From assembly GCA_025506515.1 (NCBI GenBank), contig CM046442.1:112978761-113042760 (forward strand): a stretch of 64,000 nucleotides of DNA, read 5' to 3'. The stretch comes from Flaveria trinervia (Eukaryota > Streptophyta > Magnoliopsida > Asterales > Asteraceae). A program made the position numbers and the translations under genes. Position 1 is the first letter of the stretch. The number at the start of each line of letters is the position of its first letter. The notes beneath the pieces were generated by a model. It was not told the origin of the DNA and did no database searches. It saw only the letters and a program-made list of their open reading frames with translations. This document shows, in pieces, positions 31,470 to 42,318 of this stretch.

Positions 31470-32529
31470 CAAATCTAAGAAGATTATATGGTCTTGCATG
31501 CAAGACACACATTCTTCCAATGTGTTTAATTTCACATACACACACAAAACTCTTCACCTCCTCATTATCTCCATCTTCCACACACACACACACCATCACC
31601 CCCATCGCCCCCCCCCCCCTCTCTCCATCGGCAATCTGCCGCCGCCGGCCACCTGCCGCCCGCACCGCCACCTGCCACCCCCACCGCCGCCTGCCCCACC
31701 CATCGCCACCTCCACCGTAGCCATCACCTTCACCACCATCGCCGCGACCACCACCCACACTTGACACTAGCGACACCACCACTCACACCCGACACCACCA
31801 TCGCCATCACCTACACCCGACACCACCATCATCACCACCTACACCCGACACCACCATCGCCACCACCCAAACCCGTCGCCAACTCGAAACCCCCCCTTCC
31901 CTTCTCTTTCAGTGACCGCAAACACCACCATTAGTGATCTTCACTTACATTTTCACTAAGGAACTCTTGTTTGGAACTTGGTATAGAACCCGAAGTGTTC
32001 GTCAAGAATCGAGGATTGTGCTTGCATTGTATTAAAAGTTCCATCTAGTGTCACCAAAGGTATATTTGATTAGATAATGTAATATGTTCATGCATGGATG
32101 ATCAAGATAAAGATCTTGATGAACCCTAGTTCACCCATTTAAAGATTGTATGAAATGGTTATTTTGTTTATGATGATTGGGTATAAATGATTCTTTAAAT
32201 GATTAAATCTGAAAATGTATTGGTAAATGATTTTAGTTTAATAAAATCATGTTACTTGGAGATTTGGATAGTAAGAAGATATATATGTATGTATATGTCA
32301 CTATGTATGTAGGTATGAACTTATAAGTGGAAGATTGATGTATTATGGCCTTGTTAGAAACATTAAGTAAATTTTGTTGGATGAAGGATGATTGTTAGTA
32401 TGGTAACTTAGGATAATAACTAAGCTGAAGACCTTGGGTGACATTATTAAGAAAATGATTATAAAGAATGACTAAAATGATAAAATAAAAGGTTGATACT
32501 CGGACATGTTAAAAGACTTCACTAGGCAA

Positions 32530-34430
32530 AAGTTTGTTAATAAATTTTGGGACTAGAAATTCCTGATTAAGATCAAATATAAGATCAAAGGGACGCTATG
32601 ACCAAAGAACTCGACTAAAGACGACAATGAGACTTCAAGACTTTATAAAAATATATATATCCATATAAAACTAACGAATAAAATATATTTTGGACAATTC
32701 ATGACTAATAAAATTTATATAAATATATATGTAATTATTTTGGACTACAATTGCAAATTAATGAAGTTTTTATGTTTGGTAAAAAAATAATAATATAAGT
32801 ATTAATAATTAAATAATCTCAATAACTATAAAAAGAATTATTTTATAAAAAGTAAAATGGAAATTTTTGCATAAAGATTTATTAGTAACAAAACTATTAA
32901 CCGAATTTTGAATAAAGACTAATATGTATAAGTTTGGAAAATCATAACTTTATAACATAAGACACTTCAATTAGAAAATCACTAGTTAAATACAAATTTT
33001 AACGCAAGGTTCACAAGTAAAATAGTAAAGACATAAGACATGTAGAATATGAGCAAGGAATAAATATTAGTGAAAAGGTATTCAACCCTAAAAAAATATA
33101 ATAGTTTTTATTACAAATTTACAAAAGAATACATTTCTAAGTAATGAAAACATACTATTTTAAAAAAACTAAATGGGTGAAATGCATTCGTAAGCATAAA
33201 TCAACATATATTGACCATAATGCTCATGATTAGGGTTTCATTATCAAAAAGCCTAGCACGTTGGTTCGTTTCATTAATCGCACTCAAGGTGAGTCCTTCG
33301 GCCCCATTTTAAATATTATTTTAATTGTTTTGGGGGAAAAGCATGAATGATACTTTAAAATATATGATGGGTTAAGCAGGATAATATATATGAGGGTATA
33401 AGTTTGGTCAGTAGTATGGATATATATACTATTGAGCCCTAAATCCCCCTATAATCATTAACTCAGGGGTGAGCCCTAAATCCCCCTATAATCATTAACC
33501 CTGAAGTTTGTTAATAAATTTTGGGACTAGAAATTCTGATGAAGATCAAATATAAGACCAAAGGGACGCTATGACCAAAGAACTCGACTAAAGACGACAA
33601 TTGAGACTTCAAGATTTTATAAAAATATATATATCCATATAAAACTAAAGAATAAAATATATTTTGGACAATTCATGACTAATAAAATTTATATAAATAT
33701 ATATGTAATTATTTTGGACTACAATTGCAAATTAATGAAGTTTTTATATTTGGTAAAAAAATAATATAAGTATTAATAATAAATAATCTCAATAACTATA
33801 AAAAGAATTATTTTATAAAAAGTAAAATGGAAATTTTTGCATAAAGATTTATTAGTAACAAAACAATTAACCGAATTTTGAATAAAGACTAATATGTATA
33901 AGTTTGGAAAATCATAGTTTTATAACATAAGACACTTAAATTAAAAAATCACTAGTTAAATACAAATTTTAACGCAAGGTTCACGAATAAAATAGTAAAG
34001 ACATAAGACATCTAGAATATGAGCAAGGAATAAATATTAGTGAAAAGGTATTCAACCCTAAAAAAAGATAATAGTTTTTATTACAAATTTACAAAAGAAT
34101 ACATTTCTAAGTAATGAAAACATACTATTTTAAAACAATAAATGGGTGAAATGCATTCGTAAGCATAAATCATCATATATTGACCATAATGCTCATGATT
34201 AGGGTTTCATATCAAAAAGCCTAGCACGTTAGTTCGTTTCATTAATCGCACTCAAGGTGAGTCCTTCGGCCCCATTTTAAATATTACTTTAATTGTTTTG
34301 GGGGAAAGCATGAAACGATACTTAAAATATATGATGGGTTAAGCAGGATAATATATTATGAGGGTATAAGTTTGGGTCAGTAGTATGGATATATACTATT
34401 GAGCCCTAAATCCCCCTATAATCATCAACC
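32530..34430 (+). repeat. tandem duplication inside LTR2
   Basis: Two units starting at 32530 and 33504 with the same junction words as in LTR1. The first unit carries LTR3-type bases and the second LTR1-type bases. Confidence 0.9.
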
Positions 34431-34733
34431 TCAGGGGTGAGGCCACAGAGTATATTGGTATATCTATCGGGTTAGAATGGCCCGCTCTCGCAACCAGTCA
34501 CGCTGGTCAGGTTGTGGTGAGTGAGTTTATATGTCTGGATAGTGTGGGGCAACGACGTGTTTCTTGGTTTGATTATGGGCTTATAACCTAAATTATCATA
34601 GTACCTAGCTAGTCTATGTGGAATATATTATGCCTGTTTCATCATATTATTTTCAATATGAATGTTTACGAAACTACAAAACCTCGAAAGCTCACCAACT
34701 TTATGTTGACTTATTACCCTTCATGCTTTTCAG
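34257..34733 (+). other. intron-like module in gypsy-F LTR2
   Basis: Same donor (CTCAAG|GTGAGT at 34257, also 33289) and acceptor (CTTTTCAG|GG ending 34733) as in LTR1. Inference only. Confidence 0.42.
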
Positions 34734-35015
34734 GGTTATAGGTGAGCTCTATATGGATTTCCAGAACTTTGTCTTTGGAGGGTCAAACGTTTCAAACGTC
34801 TTTAAATAAAGTTAGGTTCACGTAATAAAAACAGTATTATGTGTTACTACCGGAATGTTTAACGTTGTTTAACAAAATGCTATTATGATAATAATATATG
34901 ATTTTCATGACTAACGTTATCTTTGAGTACGTTTGACTATAAAATTTGGGTCAACTCCAACTTCCGTTACCACCACGTCACGCGACCTCCCGTTGCGGTT
35001 TCGGGTTGTGACAGT

Positions 35016-35030
35016 AGTTGGTATCAGAGC
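35016..35030 (+). promoter_or_regulatory. gypsy-F primer binding site, copy 2
   Basis: TTGGTATCAGAGCC just after LTR2, identical to copy 1. Confidence 0.85.
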
Positions 35031-35251
35031 CACGGTTATAGCGAACTAGAAAATATTTTTTTTTGAAAATCTAGACTATAACCTTTAAAAAGGATTACTT
35101 GACTCCAAAGACACTTCCACATTATGAGTCTTACGCCAGATTAGACCATTATGCAAGCATAATTGCCATATTAAGATTATGATTGTTAATTTTATGTGCT
35201 AGAGCATTGCATAATTAATAAGTACGCATGCATACATTTCTTTTATTATAA

Positions 35252-36105
35252 ATGTCTGATCGCGTTAACCGAGAGAGGGTACCTGACCTTAGAAGTAGCA
35301 CGGAGGGTCCATCAGAACCTATCTCCCACACACCATGGTATCACCCTACCCAACTTCACTTTGCAGCTGCCTTATACCCGGGAATGGAAAACTCGGGAAA
35401 TGGTTGGATATCCGAGTCTGACGATGAGGACCCTACACCACCTGCAGTCACTCTGAGCTGCTACCGAGGAGCCAGAAGGCATGGCCCCGAAAAGTGAGAC
35501 CCCACAGATGTGACTCCAGCAGCCCTATTCCCCTCATGCAGTACCCACCTAAGATTAGGATGGTGTATGAGCGAAGGGAGCGCAGAGAGAAGGGAAAGAT
35601 GTTTGATGATGATGCACCGCTAAGGATTAGGTTGGTGTATGAGCAAAGGAAACGCAGAGAGAAGAGAAAGGTGATTGATGATGTCGGTATGGAGAGTACA
35701 TCTATGCCCAAACAGGCCAGACTTCTAGATGACCAATGGGGATGGACCATGGAGGCCATGAGAGGAAGATGATTAAAGTGAACAGAAAATCGTTTGATGG
35801 AAAGAGGAAGTGGTTTGAAAATTTCAAGGGACAAGTAAACAACAGGAAAAATTTTAATCAGAGATCTGAACGAGTTTATGTTACAACATCAAACAATGGA
35901 AGGACAAACAAAGAATCTCAAGGGAAATGCAGCAAATGTGGATATCCCCATACTGGTGATTGTAAAATTTGTACTCATTGCCATAAATTTGGACATCTAA
36001 GCCAAAATTGCCGAGCAAAACCTGATGGAAGGATAATCAGAAATGATCAAGCTTGTTATGAGTGTGGTGTAATCGGACACTTAAGAAGAACTGCCCAAGG
36101 TTAAA
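35252..36105 (+). pseudogene. gypsy-F gag, copy 2 (capsid core missing)
   Basis: Nearly identical to 26958-27834: the same MSDRVNRERV start, the same absence of a capsid core, and the same two basic repeat units, here open in one frame through RIRLVYEQRKRREKRK. The first two zinc knuckles are intact. The third is broken by a one-base deletion near 36080 (CYECGVIGH then frameshift), which copy 1 does not have. Single-base length differences at homopolymers account for nearly all differences between the two copies. Confidence 0.75.
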
Positions 36106-38005
36106 CTGGTCCATGGCCAGAGGGAGAGCTTTTGAAATGAATGCCAAGGAAGCACAACAAGAACCGTCAGTAGTTAACGGTACGTTTCATATCAATAATC
36201 ATTATGCCTCCATCTTGTTTGACTGGTGCTAATTTAAGTTTTGTATCCAAAGAGTTTGAACAATCATTGGGAATTAAACCATGTAAGCTAAGAAAGAAGT
36301 ATATTATAGAGCTAGCTAATGGAAAGAAAATAGAATCCAATGAAATAATTAGAAATTGCACGATACAACTTAACAACCATCTCTTTAGTATTGATTTATT
36401 ACCTGTCAATCTTGGAAGTTTCGACGTGTTATTGGAATGATTGGCTCTCTCAGAATCATGCTGAAAGAGTATGTTTCAAGAAAATCATCCGATTGCCAAC
36501 TCCTAGTGGAGAACTCCTAATCATACAAGGAGAAAAAGGAAAACCCTCCATTAAGATTATAAGTGTCATGAAAACTTATGGATACTTGAATGAAGGATAT
36601 CCCGCCTTCTAGTAAAATCCATTGACACTAAGAATGAAGAGCGAAAAATTGAAGACATTCCCATTGTACGAGAATACCCAGAGGTATTTCCCGAAGATTT
36701 GCCAGGATTACCTCCACAAAGACAGATCAAATTTCGAATTGATTTAATACCCGGAGCTGCACCAGTAGCACGATCACCGTACCGACTGGCACCTTCTGAA
36801 ATGCAAGAGTTGTCAAAACAACTGCAAGAATTATTAGACAAAGGATTCATTTGACCAAGTTTTCTCCATGGGGAGCACCAGTACTATTCGTCAAAAAGAA
36901 AGACGGATCATTCAGAATATGTATCGATTATCAAGAATTAAACAAACTCACCATTAAAAATCGATACCCACTACCAAGAATCGATGACTTGTCGATCAAC
37001 TACAAGGATCAGCTACTACTCAAAGATAGATTACGATCTGGATATCACCAACTGTTGATAGCAGAAGAGGATGTTCCAAAAACGGCTTTTAGAACACATT
37101 ACGGTCATTACGAATTTCTAGTAATGCCGTTTGGATTGACCAACGCACCTGCAATATTCATGGATCTTATGGATAGGGTTTGTAAGCCCTACTTGGACAA
37201 ATTTGTGATAGTATCCATCGATGATATATGATATATTCACAATCCAAGGAAGAACATGAGCAACATCTCAGGCTAATCCTAAACATCTTAAAGAAAGAAA
37301 AGTTGTACGCAAAATTCTCGAAATGTGAATTTTGGCTTCGAGAAGTTCGATTTCTCGGACACGTTATTAATAAAAAGGGTATCCACGTGGATCCGGCCAA
37401 GATTGAAGCAATTAGGAACTGGGAAGCCCCCAAATCCCCAACGGAAGTACGACAATTTCTAGGGTTAGCCGGTTATTACCATAGGTTTATGGAAAAATTT
37501 TCGAAGATAGCCAACCCTTGACCCTATTGACTCGCAAGGATAAGATTACGTGTGGGGCGAAGATCAAGAAAGAGCTTTTCAATTATTGAAGCAGAAGTTG
37601 TGCAGTGCACCCATACTGTCTCAACCAAATGGAACAGAGGGATTTATAGTGTATTGTGATGCCTCACGATTAGGTCTTGATGTGTATTAATGCAAAAAGA
37701 TAAAGTCATCGCTTATGCATCAAGACAATTAAAGGTGCATGAGAAGAATTACACCACCATGACCTAGAATTGGGAGCTGTTGTTTTCACTCTTAAAATAT
37801 GGAGACCTTATTTGTATGGAAATAAATGTGTCATATATACGGATCATAAGAGTCTGCAACATATTTTTAATCAAAAGGATTTAAATATGAGATAGCGTCG
37901 CTGGGTGGAGTTGTTGAAAGATTATGACTGCGATATCCGATATCACCCAGGCAAGGCGAATGTTGTGGCACATGCACTTAGTAGGAAAGAAAGGGAAAAG
38001 CCGCT
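36106..38005 (+). pseudogene. gypsy-F protease, RT and RNase H, copy 2
   Basis: Same domains as copy 1. The protease active site lost two bases (TTTGACTGGTGC near 36219 where copy 1 has TTTGACACTGGTGC). RT carries the shared stop at 36852-36854 and the active site VSIDDI near 37215. A one-base deletion right after it shifts the frame. RNase H has the shared stop at 37893-37895, then DYDCDIRYHPGKANVVAHAL. Shared stops with copy 1 show common descent after inactivation. Confidence 0.85.
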
Positions 38006-39440
38006 ACGAGTGCGAGCGTTGAAACTTACCATATACTCAAACCTTACTAACCAAATTCGCAATGCTCAACTCGGAGCATTGAAGGATGAAAACTTGGAAA
38101 GTGAAGGTCTGCGAGGAATGGTCAAGGAATTGACAACAGACTCTGATAAAATGATGTGTTTTGCAAATAGAATATGGGTTCCTAAGTATGGAGAGTTACG
38201 CAAAGTAATTCTTGATGAGGCACACAAATCAAGGTACTCGATTCACTAGGAATCGACAAAATGTATCACGATGTGAAGGAATTTTTCTGGTGGCCTCACA
38301 TGAAGGGAGACATAGCTTCATATGTTAACCAATGCATGACTTGCTCCAAAGTAAAGGCAGAATACCAGAAACCATCGGGACTTCTACAACAGCCGGAAAT
38401 TCCGAAATGGAAATGGGAATGCATTGCCATGTATTTTGTGACAAAATTACCCAGGACAACAAGTGGTTATGATACCATTTGGGTAATTGTTGATCGACTA
38501 ACGAAATCTGCACATTTCCTACCGATGAAGGAGACCTACAGTATGAGCAAATTGGAAAGCTTATACATCAAAGAAGTAGTGTCACGCAACGGTGTACAGT
38601 CTCGATCATATCAGATAGGGATAGTCAATTCACCTCTAGATTTTGGCAAACCCTACAGGAAGCCATGGGTACCTGACTAGATATGAGCACTGCCTATCAC
38701 CCACAAACATACGGACAGAGCGAGAGAACTATTCAGACTCTGGAAGATCTATTAAGAGCATGTGTGATCGATTTTGGTGGAAATTGGGATACCCATCTAC
38801 CATTAGCTGAGTTTTCCTATAATAATAGTTATCACACCAGCATCAAGGCCGCCCCATTTGCTGCACTGTACGGAAGGAAGTGTTGATCGCCGTTATGTTG
38901 GGCCGACATTAGGGAAAGACAATTAACAGGACCAGAAATATACAAGAGACAACAGACAAGATTGTTCAGATCAGAAAGAGACTAGAAGTTGCTAATAGTC
39001 GGCAATAGAGCTATGCAGATAACTGAAGAAAGCCATTAGAATTCACGGTCGGCAACAAAGTGTTCTTGAAGGTATCTCCATGGAAGGATATTATGAGATT
39101 GGCAAAAGAGGAAGCTGAGTCCATGATTCATAGGACCCTTTGAAATCATGGAACGGATTGGAAGGTTGCATACCGACTCAGACTACCAGAGGAACTTGGA
39201 AATATGCACAATGTATTCCACGTATGTAATTTAAGGAAATGCATGATGGATGAATCCCTAGTTATTCCATCAGACGAAGTTAGTATCGATGATAAACTTC
39301 ACTTCATCGAAGAGCCAATAAAGCTCTTAGATTGGAAAATTCAGAAACTCAGACGGAGGCAAATCAGATAGTTAAAATCCGATGGAATTTTAGAGAGGGC
39401 CTGAATTTACTTGGGAACGTCAAGATGAAATGCATAAAAG
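38006..39440 (+). pseudogene. gypsy-F integrase with chromodomain-like tail, copy 2
   Basis: Same structure as copy 1: zinc-binding block, core with AMYFVTKLP (Tyr in place of the first catalytic Asp, TAT at 38432-38434), shared stops at 38674-38676 and 38884-38886. It adds private frameshifts, for example near 38246 and 38598 (GTACAGTC for GTACCAGTC). The tail is disrupted by further one-base losses (39100-39440). Not functional. Confidence 0.87.
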
Positions 39441-39511
39441 TACCCTCACCTGTTCAAAACCAGAATTGACTCAGGCTCAACAACGTAAATTTCGGGACGA
39501 AATTACTTAAA

Positions 39512-39522
39512 CGAGGGGAGAC
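39512..39522 (+). promoter_or_regulatory. gypsy-F polypurine tract, copy 2
   Basis: CGAGGGGAGAC right before LTR3, same as copy 1. Confidence 0.8.
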
Positions 39523-39677
39523 TGTGACACCCGGTCAAATCAGGTCAACTCAGCTTAACTCTGTCTAATAATAATAAGAAATGTTTAAATTATTACCTCT
39601 GACTCATCTAACTTTCCGAGACCTTGACCAATGTTTAACATGAACTCCCGTTGCCAATTAACCGATGGAGACCTTAG

Positions 39678-39749
<72 letters not shown>

Positions 39750-42313
39750 CAAATCTAAGAAGATATATGGTCTTGCATGCAAGACAACACATTCTTCCAA
39801 TGTGTTTAAATTCACATACACACACAAAACTCTTCACCTCCTCATTATCTCCATCTTCCACACACACACACACCATCACCCCCATCGCCCCCCCCCCCCC
39901 CCTCTCTCCATCGGCAATCTGCCGCCGCCGGCCACCTGCCGCCCGCACCGCCACCTGCCACCCCCACCGCCGCCTGCCCCACCATCGCCACCTCCACCGT
40001 AGCCATCACCTTCACCACCATCGCCGCGACCACCACCCACACTTGACACTAGCGACACCACCACTCACACCGACACCACCATCGCCATCACCTACACCCG
40101 ACACCACCATCATCACCACCTACACCCGACACCACCATCGCCACCACCCAAACCCGTCGCCAACTCGAAACCCCCCCTTCCCTTCTCTTTCAGTGACCGC
40201 AAACACCACCATTAGTGATCTTCACTACATTTTCACTAAGGAACTCTTGTTTGGAACTTGGTATAGAACCCGAAGTGTTCGTCAAGAATCGAGGATTGTG
40301 CTTGCATTGTATTAAAAGTTCCATCTAGTGTCACCAAAGGTATATTTGATTAGATAATGTATATATGTTCATGCATGGATGATCAAGATAAAGATCTTGA
40401 TGAACCCTAGTTCACCCATTTAAAGATTGTATGAAATGGTTATTGTTTATGATGATTGGGTATAAATGATTCTTTAAATGATTAAATCTGAAAATGTATT
40501 GGTAAATGATTTTAGTTTAATAAAATCATGTTACTTGGAGATTTGGATAGTAAGAAGATATATATGTATGTATATGTCACTATGTATGTAGGTATGAACT
40601 TATAAGTGGAGATTGATGTATTATGGCCTGTTAGAAACATTAAGTAAATTTTGTTGGATGAAGGATGATTGTTAGTATGGTAACTTAGGATAATAACTAA
40701 GCTGAAGACCTTGGGTGACATTATTAAGAAAATGATTATAAAGAATGACTAAAATGATAAAATAAAAGGTTGATACTCGGACATGTTAAAAGACTTCACT
40801 AGGCAAAAGTTTGTTAATAAATTTTGGGACTAGAATTCCTGATTAAGATCAATATAAGATCAAAGGGACGCTATGACCAAAGAACTCGACTAAAGACGAC
40901 AATTGAGACTTCAAGACTTTATAAAAATATATATATCCATATAAAACTAACGAATAAAATATATTTTGGACAATCATGACTAATAAAATTTATATAATAT
41001 ATATGTAATTATTTTGGACTACAATTGCAAATTAATGAAGTTTTTATGTTGGTAAAAAAATAATATAAGTATTAATAATTAATAATCTCAATAACTATAA
41101 AAAGAATTATTTTATAAAAAGTAAAATGGAAATTTTTGCATAAAGATTTATTAGTAACAAAACTATAACCGAATTTTGAATAAAGACTAATATGTATAAG
41201 TTTGGAAAATCATAACTTTATAACATAAGACACTTCAATTAGAAAATCACTAGTTAAATACAAATTTTAACGCAAGGTTCACAAGTAAAATAGTAAAGAC
41301 ATAAGACATGTAGAATATGAGCAAGGAATAATATTAGTGAAAAGGTATTCAACCCTAAAAAAATATAATAGTTTTTATACAAATTTACAAAAGAATACAT
41401 TTCTAAGTAATGAAAACATACTATTTTAAAAAAACTAAATGGGTGAAATGCATTCGTAAGCATAAATCAACATATATTGACCATAATGCTCATGATTAGG
41501 GTTTCATTATCAAAAAGCCTAGCACGTTGGTTCGTTTCATTAATCGCACTCAAGGTGAGTCCTTCGGCCCCATTTTAAATATTATTTTAATTGTTTTGGG
41601 GGAAAGCATGAAATGATACTTTAAAATATATGATGGGTTAAGCAGGATAATATATTATGAGGGTATAAGTTGGGTCAGTAGTATGGATATATACTATTGA
41701 GCCCTAAATCCCCCTATAATCATTACCTCAGGGGTGAGGCCACAGAGTATATTGGTAGATCTATCGGGTTAGAATGGCCCGCTCTCGCGACCAGTCACGC
41801 TGGTCAGGTTGTGGCGAGTGAGTTTATATGTCTGGATAGTTGTGGGGCAATGACATGTTTCTTGGTTTGATTATGGGCTTATGACCTAAATTATCATAGT
41901 ACCTAGCTAGTCTATGTGGAATATATTATGCCTTGTTTCATCATATTATTTTCAAAATGAATGTTTGCGAAATTACAAAACCCCGAAAGCTCACCAACTT
42001 TATGTTGACTTTATTACCCTTCATGCTTTTCAGGGTTATAGGTGAGCTCTATATGGATTTCCGGAACTTTGTCTTTGGAAGGTCAAACGTTTCAAACATC
42101 TTTAATAAAGTTAGGTTCACGTAATAAAAACAGTATTATGTGTTACTACCGAAATGTTTAACATTGTTTAACAAAATGCTATTATGATAATAATATATGA
42201 TTTTCATGACTAACATTATCTTTTAGTACGTTTGACTATAAAAGTTGGGTCAACTCCAAATTCCGTTACCACCACGTCACGCGACCTCTCGCTGCGGTTT
42301 TCGGGGTATGACA
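39523..42313 (+). repeat. gypsy-F LTR3 (3' LTR, 2791 bp)
   Basis: TGTGACACCC start and GGTATGACA end, then the ACAGT duplication. It has a single copy of the region duplicated in LTR1 and LTR2, a long AAT run (39679-39748) and only a short GCC-rich stretch. It probably represents the ancestral LTR length. Numerous base differences from LTR1 suggest the integration is old relative to the later tandem duplication. Confidence 0.92.
41555..42033 (+). other. intron-like module in gypsy-F LTR3
   Basis: Donor CTCAAG|GTGAGT at 41555, ATGTTGAC near 42001, acceptor CTTTTCAG|GG ending 42033, giving 479 bases. All core bases are kept although LTR3 has diverged from LTR1. Confidence 0.45.
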
Positions 42314-42318
42314 ACAGT
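42314..42318 (+). repeat. target-site duplication ACAGT (right) of gypsy-F
   Basis: Direct copy of 22714-22718. Copia-E gag resumes immediately after it. Confidence 0.9.

Larger units (their letters stand above)
31242..35013 (+). repeat. gypsy-F LTR2 (middle LTR, 3772 bp, chimeric)
   Basis: From 31242 to about 33350 the diagnostic bases agree with LTR3: long AAT run, CCCGTTGCC, GATTGTGCTTGC, TGATACTCGG, TTCACAAGTAAA, CACGTTGGTTCG. From about 33385 to the end they agree with LTR1: second tandem unit with CACGTTAGTTCG, GGTATATCTATC, CTCGCAACC, AACGACGTG. The switch is the expected scar of a crossover between a 3' LTR and a 5' LTR. It serves as 3' LTR of copy 1 and 5' LTR of copy 2. Confidence 0.9.
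22719..42313 (+). mobile_element. gypsy-F: tandem LTR-internal-LTR-internal-LTR array (19.6 kb)
   Basis: Three LTRs (22719-26718, 31242-35013, 39523-42313) alternate with two internal regions (26719-31241, 35014-39522), all on the plus strand, inside one pair of ACAGT duplications. Pol order RT-RNase H-integrase with a chromodomain-like tail, long LTRs and an initiator-Met-type PBS point to a chromovirus, probably Tekay/Del-like. Both internals share four in-frame stops and an altered integrase catalytic residue, so the second copy arose by duplication and not by a separate insertion. The middle LTR is chimeric. The unit cannot encode functional pol. Confidence 0.92.

Noticed and set aside
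31305..31782. Open frames with poly-Ile or poly-Tyr runs (also at 39585-40042)
   Set aside because: Translations of the AAT microsatellite in LTR2 and LTR3, not genes.
22719..42313. Two independent gypsy insertions side by side
   Set aside because: Single pair of target duplications, shared stops in both internals and a chimeric middle LTR argue for duplication at one site.
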